This document shows positions 48,441-60,054 of a DNA stretch of 64,000 nt, piece by piece. The DNA is from Amaranthus tricolor (Eukaryota; Streptophyta; Magnoliopsida; Caryophyllales; Amaranthaceae): positions 9,572,090 to 9,636,089 of the forward strand of contig NC_080049.1 in the NCBI RefSeq assembly GCF_026212465.1, in the 5' to 3' direction. The notes under the pieces were generated by a model. The model had not been told where the DNA came from, made no database searches, and saw only the letters and a program-made list of their open reading frames with translations. Numbering within the stretch: position 1 is the stretch's first letter; each line of letters starts with the position of its first letter. The translations under genes and the position numbers were made by a program.

Positions 48441-49685
48441 CATAACACATGAAGACCTAGTTGCGATTCTCGCCTATTTTGAACCCAATTGCTTTTTATT
48501 GGGTCACCTCAAACTCAAGGTAAGTTCAACCCAACTGCCTTTGAGTTGGCTATAATTCCTATCCTTGAGATTCTACTGTTTTGTGGTTACATGGAATGTT
48601 GGATGGGAATGTTATGCCTCTGTGGATGCATTAGGACCCTATGTTCCTAATGGTGATATGGAGTATTTGACCATGAACCTTGTCTCAAAGGTATATTTAA
48701 CAGTAAAGGATTCAATAGAGTCTTATGCGATGAAAGACCTGACCAAGGCCTAAGAAGATGGTTATTATTGTTTGTTGCTACCTATGCAAAAGTAGATGAT
48801 TGCTTGAGAATTAGTTGGGCAATTGTATTGGTCATTGCCTTGTTTTGCAGTGTTATGAACGACCTTGGTGTCGCTTTTGTAATAGGTTTTTGAATAGAAT
48901 TGATATCATTTTGTATAGGCTAGATAATAGCTATACCTTTTGAGGTGCCATTTCCATCTTAGCGGATGACAACGGGCTTGTTTTGGGCCTTAATAAATTT
49001 TCTAGCATATAATAAAATTTACTTTGCGAAAAAAAAGCATTTTAAGAAAGAAAGACGAGATAAAGGAGGAAAGGGAAGGAAAGGGGAAAAAATGGGAAGA
49101 TTATTGAGTTACCTTCCTTAAATTAGAAGGATTTGTTTAGTAAAAAACTCAAAGATTCTTTCTCTCTTCTAGAGGTGTTTAAAACAACCTTGACAACAGG
49201 ACTTTTACCCAATCTTGTTGCTCAATCTGATTTGACCCTACTTTAAAAATGGATTTACAATTATATAAAGCCCAACAACGACCCAAGACCAAACTTTGAA
49301 CTGAAAAAAACACTAGACTTGAAATCAATCCGATAACGCAAATTATTTCTTTAAATTCTTTGATATCCAAAGGAGAAAATGTCATCCCTTTATTTACCTT
49401 CATTTCCTTTACAAAGGTCTCTACGGCAAATAAGGGTAAAATAGTAAAGCTTTGATTATTCACAAAAACATTAGATTGGGGACTCCAAATTAGGCCCAGA
49501 GTATCACAAAGGTCTGTAGAGCAGATAAGTTGGTGATCATAATTGCACCTTATAAAATAGAGTGCACTGAATAAATGGTTTTTATACAAGTTGATCTCCA
49601 AAAGTATAAATATATAACGTCTACTTCGACAAAGCAAATAAATAAGCTTCTCGATTTCCTTTAATCAAAACACGAACTTTAATCA
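48441..49685. other. Spacer downstream of the RING gene
   Basis: No gene recognised. A plus-strand frame at 48565-48753 and a minus-strand frame at 49179-49637 (152 residues, hydrophobic, no domain) are open but unsupported. The segment just left of 49686 would be the 3' UTR of the RING gene. Confidence 0.4.
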
Positions 49686-50097
49686 TTATTTCTTCTTGTC
49701 ACCTACAACCAATGCACATGATTTACAAACTGGGCACACATTCTTTAGGAGCAGCCATTTCTTCAAGCAATCTACATGATACTCATGTCCACACTTTAGA
49801 CTTCCAACCTTATCATCATGTTCATATTCTTCCTGCAATTCGGAAACCCGTAAACAATGAATAAAAATGCTCATTCTAGTTCACAAGGCTAAAGTAACAT
49901 TCACCAGTAATAACCAGAATGGACTGTCTTAAAAGATTTTGTTAGGATCCCCCCTTTATCTTAATTCTTATATAAACACATAACTTCGGCAGTTATAGGC
50001 TAATTTACATCACAAAGAACCATAAAAAAAATGGATTATAATAAGTTGTGGAAACAAAATAGAAATTTACATGGCAAATAGTACATGTCGTCAGTGT
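49686..50097 (-). CDS. RING-H2 finger protein, last two exons (partial, leftmost complete copy)
   Basis: Two 3' exons: a 27-nt exon 50097-50071 encoding TLTTCTICH, and the terminal exon 49832-49686 encoding 48 residues (EEYEHDDKVGSLKCGHEYH onward) with stop TAA. Splicing is GT-AG in phase 0. Together they give a full C3H2C3 RING-H2: CTIC, then KCGHEYH, VDC and CPVC, with the KKWLLLKN helix and a short basic tail (VGDKKK). This is the C-terminal layout of plant RING E3 ubiquitin ligases of the MBR/BIG BROTHER-like kind. The 5' exons must lie right of the window. A copia element sits in the intron just upstream. The terminal exon is cut by the left edge of the 3,093-bp array at 49756, so only this copy has the complete RING. 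Confidence 0.85.
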
Positions 50098-50559
50098 CTG
50101 TAATGGAAGAAAAATATGATGCTGTTAAACCAGGGGGGAGTCTAAGAAACTTGTAGAGCCTCCTTGCATATTGTTCCCTGGATGAATAATGAAAGCAAAA
50201 CTTAACTTTATAAATCATAACTATATATTGAATTCCGTATAACTATAATTGAAAGGAAAAGAAAAAATAAAACTTCTTCGCTTATTACGAATAGATCAAA
50301 AATTCACCTTAAAGTTTCTAAAATCTCAAGTGTAACTGAAAATTTAAAAATATTGTCTGTTGTATACATCATTGTGTGTGCATTTCATCACCCACATGTT
50401 AACTTTGCAAATTATAACTGTAAATTGCATCCCAATAGTAATTAAAAAACTTCTTCGCACTAACACCAACAGCTCAAGAATTCACATCTTAAAATTCAAC
50501 TAACAAAAAAAAATTCTAAACATTAAGCCTAACCGAGAAGTTTCAAATATTGTGTGCAG

Positions 50560-50775
50560 TGTTAAAACTTAGAGAGATAAGGAGGAAATAGAATGAGTAA
50601 AAGTTAGAAGATGGAGATGTTTTTACTCATTGGTGTGGTTTTTTTACATTAGTGAACGTCCATATTTATAGGCAAGTTCATCTACAATTACATTGAATGC
50701 ATTCACATTAGGGTAAATTCATTAATTACCTTTCACACTATATTCATTAATTACCTTTCACACTATATTTCAACA
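50560..50775 (-). repeat. Copia 3' LTR, unit 1
   Basis: 216 bp with TG...CA ends (minus strand TGTTGAAATATAG ... AGTTTTAACA), preceded by a polypurine tract AAGGGGGAG (plus 50776-50784). It contains a 27-bp direct duplication around CATTAATTACCTTTCACAC and a TATA box (minus TATAAATATGG, plus 50660-50670). The 5 bp left of it, TGCAG, would be one half of the target duplication. Confidence 0.88.
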
Positions 50776-52848
50776 CTCCCCCTTGAATGCATTCTAATTA
50801 TGTAAAAAAAAGAGTAAAGTATTATTACAATATTTCTATTTAATACTGCCTCGTTAAAAACCTTGTTAGCAAAAACCCAATGGGATAGAAACCTAAACAA
50901 AGGGAAAAAGAGTGCAGTGAGCATGATTCTCCCCCTGAGTTCAACAGATATCTCGTAGATGACACATTCCAATTTTAAATACAAGTTGCTCGAACCTCTT
51001 TGATGGAAGGGACTTTGTGAACAAATCTGCAAGATTTTTACTTGATTGAATTTGTTTGACTTTTACTATTTTATACTTTTGGAGGTCATGTGCAAAGAAA
51101 AGTTTTGGTGCTATGTGTTTGGTTCTATCCCCTTTTATGAAGCCTTTACTAACTTGTTCAATACAACCCTCTATTATCTTCAAAAATTACAGTTGGAGAA
51201 TTTATTATCGAGTTTATCCCACATTCTTCTTGAATGTAACCAATTACTGACCTTAACCAAACGCATTCTTTACTTGTTTCATAAAGGGCGATCAATTCTG
51301 CATGGTTTGATGATGTAGCTGTCAGTGTCTGTTTCGTGAATCTCCAAGAAATTGCGGTACCTCCATATGTGAATACATATCTATTTTGTGATTTAGCCTT
51401 ATGGGGATTTGATAAGTATCCGGTATCTGCATATCCAATAAGAGTAGCATCTTGCTTTGATCGATAAAATAGTCCAAGATCTTTAGTTCCTCGAAAATAG
51501 CGCAACAAATGTTTTATCCCACTCCAATATCTCTTTGTTGGTGAATTTCTATACCTAGCTAATAAATTAACAGCGAAAGCAATATCAGGTCTTGTATTGT
51601 TAGCTAGATACATCAGAGCTTCAATTGCGCTTAAATATGGCACTTCAAGGCCAAGAATCTCCTTGTCTTCTTCACAAGGTCGAAATGGATCATCTTTTGG
51701 ATTTAATGATCGCACTATCATTGGAGAGCTCAGCGGATGAGCTTTGTCCATATGAAATCTTTTTAGAACCTTTTCTGTATAGTTGGATTGATGCACAAAG
51801 ATTCCACCCCTGAGGTGCTCTATTTGTAATCCAAGGCAAAATTTTGTTTTCCCAAGATCTTTCATTTCAAATTCTTTCATCAGGTATTTTGCAGTTTGTT
51901 CAAGCTCTTTGGGAGTTCCAATGATATTTAAATCATCAACATAAACTACAATTATAGAAAATCCCGATTGAGTTCGTTTAATAAATACACAAGGACTGAT
52001 TTTATCATTTTTGAATCCTTCTTTCAGGAGATATTCACTAAGACAGTTGTACCACATTCTTCCAGATTGTTTTAGTCCATAAAGTGACCTTTTCAGCTTT
52101 ATGGAAAACATTTCTCGTGATTTGTGGTTTTCTGCAATTTAAGTCCTTCAGGGACTTTCATATAAATGTTTGTATCAAGTGAACCATATAAATTTGCGGT
52201 CACAACATCCATAAGTCGCATTTGCAAACTGTTTGAGACAGTTAGACTTATCAAGAATCTTAGTGTAGTCGCATCTACTACTAGAGAATACGTTTCTTCA
52301 TAATCAATCCCTGGTCTTTGGGAAAAACCTTGTGCTACAAGTCGTGCCTTATATCTAACCACTTCATCTTTCTCATTTCTTTTTCTTACAAACACCCATT
52401 TATAGTCGTCCAGTTTTATACTATTTGGTGTTTGGGTAATTTGTCCAAAAACTTCTCGTTTCTCAAGTGACTTTAATTCCGCTTGAATAGCATCTTTTCA
52501 TTTCTACGCCGACATTCTTGTCTCGTTCTTGGTTCTATATTATTTTCATCAAGTGTTATTTTGGTGGCGATTGAATGACCAAGTGCGTCATTAACAATAA
52601 CATCTTTCGATTTATTTGCCTTTTAGTTGAAATGTAATTAATCGAAATTTAATAGTTATCTTTTATATCATTATTTTCTTCTTCTCTGAGATTTTCATCC
52701 TCATCTCCAAAACTTGTTTCTTTACAATTCATTGAAGAAGTAATATTGATAACATTTGCCATTTCATTCAACCTTTTGGATTTTCTTTGTTTCAAATCCT
52801 TTGAACCAAGTGGTCTTCCACGCTTCCGGCGTGCAATAGATTCATTTT
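50776..52848 (-). pseudogene. Copia RT-RNase H, unit 1 (two frameshifts, 5' truncated)
   Basis: Minus strand from right: IARRKRGRPLGSKDLK linker, several broken frames, then RT (RYKARLVAQGFSQRPGIDYE, 52395-52099), a frame change at about 52105, the main RT-RNase H frame (52111-51158: LKRSLYGLKQSGRMWY, catalytic IIVVYVDDLNIIG, LGLQIEHL, RPDIAFAVNLLARY, GYADTGYLSNPHKAKSQ, ATSSNHAELIAL), another frame change at EDNRG, and the RNase H end (CIEQVSKGFIKGDRTKHI, NLADLFTKSLP) to a stop at 50941. Gag, protease and integrase core are absent. Both frameshifts recur in every unit, so the element was dead before amplification. Confidence 0.92.
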
Positions 52849-53190
52849 CATTTCTTCAAGCAATCTACATGATACTCATGTCCACACTTTAGACTTCCAA
52901 CCTTATCATCATGTTCATATTCTTCCTGCAATTCGGAAACCCGTAAACAATGAATAAAAATGCTCATTCTAGTTCACAAGGCTAAAGTAACATTCACCAG
53001 TAATAACCAGAATGGACTGTCTTAAAAGATTTTGTTAGGATCCCCCCTTTATCTTAATTCTTATATAAACACATAACTTCGGCAGTTATAGGCTAATTTA
53101 CATCACAAAGAACCATAAAAAAAATGGATTATAATAAGTTGTGGAAACAAAATAGAAATTTACATGGCAAATAGTACATGTCGTCAGTGT
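52848..53190 (-). pseudogene. Truncated RING exon pair, unit 2
   Basis: Exon 53190-53164 (TLTTCTICH) plus exon 52925-52848. At the unit junction the Trp codon TGG becomes TGA, so the frame ends HVDCLKK-stop. Six of the eight zinc ligands remain and the final CPVC pair is lost. Confidence 0.85.
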
Positions 53191-53652
53191 CTGTAATGGA
53201 AGAAAAATATGATGCTGTTAAACCAGGGGGGAGTCTAAGAAACTTGTAGAGCCTCCTTGCATATTGTTCCCTGGATGAATAATGAAAGCAAAACTTAACT
53301 TTATAAATCATAACTATATATTGAATTCCGTATAACTATAATTGAAAGGAAAAGAAAAAATAAAACTTCTTCGCTTATTACGAATAGATCAAAAATTCAC
53401 CTTAAAGTTTCTAAAATCTCAAGTGTAACTGAAAATTTAAAAATATTGTCTGTTGTATACATCATTGTGTGTGCATTTCATCACCCACATGTTAACTTTG
53501 CAAATTATAACTGTAAATTGCATCCCAATAGTAATTAAAAAACTTCTTCGCACTAACACCAACAGCTCAAGAATTCACATCTTAAAATTCAACTAACAAA
53601 AAAAAATTCTAAACATTAAGCCTAACCGAGAAGTTTCAAATATTGTGTGCAG

Positions 53653-53868
53653 TGTTAAAACTTAGAGAGATAAGGAGGAAATAGAATGAGTAAAAGTTAG
53701 AAGATGGAGATGTTTTTACTCATTGGTGTGGTTTTTTTACATTAGTGAACGTCCATATTTATAGGCAAGTTCATCTACAATTACATTGAATGCATTCACA
53801 TTAGGGTAAATTCATTAATTACCTTTCACACTATATTCATTAATTACCTTTCACACTATATTTCAACA
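53653..53868 (-). repeat. Copia 3' LTR, unit 2
   Basis: Same 216-bp LTR as in unit 1, offset by one period. Confidence 0.88.
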
Positions 53869-55941
53869 CTCCCCCTTGAATGCATTCTAATTATGTAAAA
53901 AAAAGAGTAAAGTATTATTACAATATTTCTATTTAATACTGCCTCGTTAAAAACCTTGTTAGCAAAAACCCAATGGGATAGAAACCTAAACAAAGGAAAA
54001 AAGAGTGCAGTGAGCATGATTCTCCCCCTGAGTTCAACAGATATCTCGTAGATGACACATTCCAATTTTAAATACAAGTTGCTCGAACCTCTTTGATGGA
54101 AGGGACTTTGTGAACAAATCTGCAAGATTTTTACTTGATTGAATTTGTTTGACTTTTACTATTTTATACTTTTGGAGGTCATGTGCAAAGAAAAGTTTTG
54201 GTGCTATGTGTTTGGTTCTATCCCCTTTTATGAAGCCTTTACTAACTTGTTCAATACAACCCTCTATTATCTTCAAAAATTACAGTTGGAGAATTTATTA
54301 TCGAGTTTATCCCACATTCTTCTTGAATGTAACCAATTACTGACCTTAACCAAACGCATTCTTTACTTGTTTCATAAAGGGCGATCAATTCTGCATGGTT
54401 TGATGATGTAGCTGTCAGTGTCTGTTTCGTGAATCTCCAAGAAATTGCGGTACCTCCATATGTGAATACATATCTATTTTGTGATTTAGCCTTATGGGGA
54501 TTTGATAAGTATCCGGTATCTGCATATCCAATAAGAGTAGCATCTTGCTTTGATCGATAAAATAGTCCAAGATCTTTAGTTCCTCGAAAATAGCGCAACA
54601 AATGTTTTATCCCACTCCAATATCTCTTTGTTGGTGAATTTCTATACCTAGCTAATAAATTAACAGCGAAAGCAATATCAGGTCTTGTATTGTTAGCTAG
54701 ATACATCAGAGCTTCAATTGCACTTAAATATGGCACTTCAAGGCCAAGAATCTCCTTGTCTTCTTCACAAGGTCGAAATGGATCATCTTTTGGATTTAAT
54801 GATCGCACTATCATTGGAGAGCTCAGCGGATGAGCTTTGTCCATATGAAATCTTTTTAGAACCTTTTCTGTATAGTTGGATTGATGCACAAAGATTCCAC
54901 CCCTGAGGTGCTCTATTTGTAATCCAAGGCAAAATTTTGTTTTCCCAAGATCTTTCATTTCAAATTCTTTCATCAGGTATTTTGCAGTTTGTTCAAGCTC
55001 TTTGGGAGTTCCAATGATATTTAAATCATCAACATAAACTACAATTATAGAAAATCCCGATTGAGTTCGTTTAATAAATACACAAGGACTGATTTTATCA
55101 TTTTTGAATCCTTCTTTCAGGAGATATTCACTAAGACAGTTGTACCACATTCTTCCAGATTGTTTTAGTCCATAAAGTGACCTTTTCAGCTTTATGGAAA
55201 ACATTTCTCGTGATTTGTGGTTTTCTGCAATTTAAGTCCTTCAGGGACTTTCATATAAATGTTTGTATCAAGTGAACCATATAAATTTGCGGTCACAACA
55301 TCCATAAGTCGCATTTGCAAACTGTTTGAGACAGTTAGACTTATCAAGAATCTTAGTGTAGTCGCATCTACTACTAGAGAATACGTTTCTTCATAATCAA
55401 TCCCTGGTCTTTGGGAAAAACCTTGTGCTACAAGTCGTGCCTTATATCTAACCACTTCATCTTTCTCATTTCTTTTTCTTACAAACACCCATTTATAGTC
55501 GTCCAGTTTTATACTATTTGGTGTTTGGGTAATTTGTCCAAAAACTTCTCGTTTCTCAAGTGACTTTAATTCCGCTTGAATAGCATCTTTTCATTTCTAC
55601 GCCGACATTCTTGTCTCGTTCTTGGTTCTATATTATTTTCATCAAGTGTTATTTTGGTGGCGATTGAATGACCAAGTGCGTCATTAACAATAACATCTTT
55701 CGATTTATTTGCCTTTTAGTTGAAATGTAATTAATCGAAATTTAATAGTTATCTTTTATATCATTATTTTCTTCTTCTCTGAGATTTTCATCCTCATCTC
55801 CAAAACTTGTTTCTTTACAATTCATTGAAGAAGTAATATTGATAACATTTGCCATTTCATTCAACCTTTTGGATTTTCTTTGTTTCAAATCCTTTGAACC
55901 AAGTGGTCTTCCACGCTTCCGGCGTGCAATAGATTCATTTT
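53869..55941 (-). pseudogene. Copia RT-RNase H, unit 2
   Basis: Same truncated, twice-frameshifted copia segment as in unit 1. This copy carries both substitutions seen in the array (53997 just left of the RNase H stop; 54722 in the RT-RNase H frame, synonymous there, since the encoded minus-strand protein is unchanged). Confidence 0.92.
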
Positions 55942-56283
55942 CATTTCTTCAAGCAATCTACATGATACTCATGTCCACACTTTAGACTTCCAACCTTATC
56001 ATCATGTTCATATTCTTCCTGCAATTCGGAAACCCGTAAACAATGAATAAAAATGCTCATTCTAGTTCACAAGGCTAAAGTAACATTCACCAGTAATAAC
56101 CAGAATGGACTGTCTTAAAAGATTTTGTTAGGATCCCCCCTTTATCTTAATTCTTATATAAACACATAACTTCGGCAGTTATAGGCTAATTTACATCACA
56201 AAGAACCATAAAAAAAATGGATTATAATAAGTTGTGGAAACAAAATAGAAATTTACATGGCAAATAGTACATGTCGTCAGTGT
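55941..56283 (-). pseudogene. Truncated RING exon pair, unit 3
   Basis: Exons 56283-56257 and 56018-55941; same TGA at the junction as in unit 2. Confidence 0.85.
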
Positions 56284-56745
56284 CTGTAATGGAAGAAAAA
56301 TATGATGCTGTTAAACCAGGGGGGAGTCTAAGAAACTTGTAGAGCCTCCTTGCATATTGTTCCCTGGATGAATAATGAAAGCAAAACTTAACTTTATAAA
56401 TCATAACTATATATTGAATTCCGTATAACTATAATTGAAAGGAAAAGAAAAAATAAAACTTCTTCGCTTATTACGAATAGATCAAAAATTCACCTTAAAG
56501 TTTCTAAAATCTCAAGTGTAACTGAAAATTTAAAAATATTGTCTGTTGTATACATCATTGTGTGTGCATTTCATCACCCACATGTTAACTTTGCAAATTA
56601 TAACTGTAAATTGCATCCCAATAGTAATTAAAAAACTTCTTCGCACTAACACCAACAGCTCAAGAATTCACATCTTAAAATTCAACTAACAAAAAAAAAT
56701 TCTAAACATTAAGCCTAACCGAGAAGTTTCAAATATTGTGTGCAG

Positions 56746-56961
56746 TGTTAAAACTTAGAGAGATAAGGAGGAAATAGAATGAGTAAAAGTTAGAAGATGG
56801 AGATGTTTTTACTCATTGGTGTGGTTTTTTTACATTAGTGAACGTCCATATTTATAGGCAAGTTCATCTACAATTACATTGAATGCATTCACATTAGGGT
56901 AAATTCATTAATTACCTTTCACACTATATTCATTAATTACCTTTCACACTATATTTCAACA
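56746..56961 (-). repeat. Copia 3' LTR, unit 3
   Basis: Identical copy of the 216-bp LTR. Confidence 0.88.
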
Positions 56962-59034
56962 CTCCCCCTTGAATGCATTCTAATTATGTAAAAAAAAGAG
57001 TAAAGTATTATTACAATATTTCTATTTAATACTGCCTCGTTAAAAACCTTGTTAGCAAAAACCCAATGGGATAGAAACCTAAACAAAGGGAAAAAGAGTG
57101 CAGTGAGCATGATTCTCCCCCTGAGTTCAACAGATATCTCGTAGATGACACATTCCAATTTTAAATACAAGTTGCTCGAACCTCTTTGATGGAAGGGACT
57201 TTGTGAACAAATCTGCAAGATTTTTACTTGATTGAATTTGTTTGACTTTTACTATTTTATACTTTTGGAGGTCATGTGCAAAGAAAAGTTTTGGTGCTAT
57301 GTGTTTGGTTCTATCCCCTTTTATGAAGCCTTTACTAACTTGTTCAATACAACCCTCTATTATCTTCAAAAATTACAGTTGGAGAATTTATTATCGAGTT
57401 TATCCCACATTCTTCTTGAATGTAACCAATTACTGACCTTAACCAAACGCATTCTTTACTTGTTTCATAAAGGGCGATCAATTCTGCATGGTTTGATGAT
57501 GTAGCTGTCAGTGTCTGTTTCGTGAATCTCCAAGAAATTGCGGTACCTCCATATGTGAATACATATCTATTTTGTGATTTAGCCTTATGGGGATTTGATA
57601 AGTATCCGGTATCTGCATATCCAATAAGAGTAGCATCTTGCTTTGATCGATAAAATAGTCCAAGATCTTTAGTTCCTCGAAAATAGCGCAACAAATGTTT
57701 TATCCCACTCCAATATCTCTTTGTTGGTGAATTTCTATACCTAGCTAATAAATTAACAGCGAAAGCAATATCAGGTCTTGTATTGTTAGCTAGATACATC
57801 AGAGCTTCAATTGCGCTTAAATATGGCACTTCAAGGCCAAGAATCTCCTTGTCTTCTTCACAAGGTCGAAATGGATCATCTTTTGGATTTAATGATCGCA
57901 CTATCATTGGAGAGCTCAGCGGATGAGCTTTGTCCATATGAAATCTTTTTAGAACCTTTTCTGTATAGTTGGATTGATGCACAAAGATTCCACCCCTGAG
58001 GTGCTCTATTTGTAATCCAAGGCAAAATTTTGTTTTCCCAAGATCTTTCATTTCAAATTCTTTCATCAGGTATTTTGCAGTTTGTTCAAGCTCTTTGGGA
58101 GTTCCAATGATATTTAAATCATCAACATAAACTACAATTATAGAAAATCCCGATTGAGTTCGTTTAATAAATACACAAGGACTGATTTTATCATTTTTGA
58201 ATCCTTCTTTCAGGAGATATTCACTAAGACAGTTGTACCACATTCTTCCAGATTGTTTTAGTCCATAAAGTGACCTTTTCAGCTTTATGGAAAACATTTC
58301 TCGTGATTTGTGGTTTTCTGCAATTTAAGTCCTTCAGGGACTTTCATATAAATGTTTGTATCAAGTGAACCATATAAATTTGCGGTCACAACATCCATAA
58401 GTCGCATTTGCAAACTGTTTGAGACAGTTAGACTTATCAAGAATCTTAGTGTAGTCGCATCTACTACTAGAGAATACGTTTCTTCATAATCAATCCCTGG
58501 TCTTTGGGAAAAACCTTGTGCTACAAGTCGTGCCTTATATCTAACCACTTCATCTTTCTCATTTCTTTTTCTTACAAACACCCATTTATAGTCGTCCAGT
58601 TTTATACTATTTGGTGTTTGGGTAATTTGTCCAAAAACTTCTCGTTTCTCAAGTGACTTTAATTCCGCTTGAATAGCATCTTTTCATTTCTACGCCGACA
58701 TTCTTGTCTCGTTCTTGGTTCTATATTATTTTCATCAAGTGTTATTTTGGTGGCGATTGAATGACCAAGTGCGTCATTAACAATAACATCTTTCGATTTA
58801 TTTGCCTTTTAGTTGAAATGTAATTAATCGAAATTTAATAGTTATCTTTTATATCATTATTTTCTTCTTCTCTGAGATTTTCATCCTCATCTCCAAAACT
58901 TGTTTCTTTACAATTCATTGAAGAAGTAATATTGATAACATTTGCCATTTCATTCAACCTTTTGGATTTTCTTTGTTTCAAATCCTTTGAACCAAGTGGT
59001 CTTCCACGCTTCCGGCGTGCAATAGATTCATTTT
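56962..59034 (-). pseudogene. Copia RT-RNase H, unit 3
   Basis: Same segment and frameshifts; no difference from unit 1 noticed. Confidence 0.92.
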
Positions 59035-59376
59035 CATTTCTTCAAGCAATCTACATGATACTCATGTCCACACTTTAGACTTCCAACCTTATCATCATGT
59101 TCATATTCTTCCTGCAATTCGGAAACCCGTAAACAATGAATAAAAATGCTCATTCTAGTTCACAAGGCTAAAGTAACATTCACCAGTAATAACCAGAATG
59201 GACTGTCTTAAAAGATTTTGTTAGGATCCCCCCTTTATCTTAATTCTTATATAAACACATAACTTCGGCAGTTATAGGCTAATTTACATCACAAAGAACC
59301 ATAAAAAAAATGGATTATAATAAGTTGTGGAAACAAAATAGAAATTTACATGGCAAATAGTACATGTCGTCAGTGT
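59034..59376 (-). pseudogene. Truncated RING exon pair, unit 4
   Basis: Exons 59376-59350 and 59111-59034; same junction stop. Confidence 0.85.
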
Positions 59377-59838
59377 CTGTAATGGAAGAAAAATATGATG
59401 CTGTTAAACCAGGGGGGAGTCTAAGAAACTTGTAGAGCCTCCTTGCATATTGTTCCCTGGATGAATAATGAAAGCAAAACTTAACTTTATAAATCATAAC
59501 TATATATTGAATTCCGTATAACTATAATTGAAAGGAAAAGAAAAAATAAAACTTCTTCGCTTATTACGAATAGATCAAAAATTCACCTTAAAGTTTCTAA
59601 AATCTCAAGTGTAACTGAAAATTTAAAAATATTGTCTGTTGTATACATCATTGTGTGTGCATTTCATCACCCACATGTTAACTTTGCAAATTATAACTGT
59701 AAATTGCATCCCAATAGTAATTAAAAAACTTCTTCGCACTAACACCAACAGCTCAAGAATTCACATCTTAAAATTCAACTAACAAAAAAAAATTCTAAAC
59801 ATTAAGCCTAACCGAGAAGTTTCAAATATTGTGTGCAG

Positions 59839-60054
59839 TGTTAAAACTTAGAGAGATAAGGAGGAAATAGAATGAGTAAAAGTTAGAAGATGGAGATGTT
59901 TTTACTCATTGGTGTGGTTTTTTTACATTAGTGAACGTCCATATTTATAGGCAAGTTCATCTACAATTACATTGAATGCATTCACATTAGGGTAAATTCA
60001 TTAATTACCTTTCACACTATATTCATTAATTACCTTTCACACTATATTTCAACA
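59839..60054 (-). repeat. Copia 3' LTR, unit 4
   Basis: Identical copy of the 216-bp LTR. Confidence 0.88.

Noticed and set aside
48565..48753. 62-codon plus-strand frame next to a copia fragment
   Set aside because: No family recognised; too short and without flanking coding signals.
49179..49637. 152-codon minus-strand frame downstream of the RING gene
   Set aside because: Hydrophobic and open but no domain, no clear ATG context; more likely 3' UTR or spacer.
50036..50218. 60-codon minus-strand frame around the RING microexon
   Set aside because: It reads through both splice sites in the wrong frame; the supported product is the 27-nt exon in another frame.
50763..51032. Minus-strand 89-codon frame spanning the copia polypurine tract
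   Set aside because: It runs across the RNase H stop, the polypurine tract and the LTR start, which are non-coding in copia elements.
51046..51318. Plus-strand open frames of 60-90 codons in each array unit
   Set aside because: They are antisense shadows of the copia RT-RNase H frame and its flank, with no independent motif.
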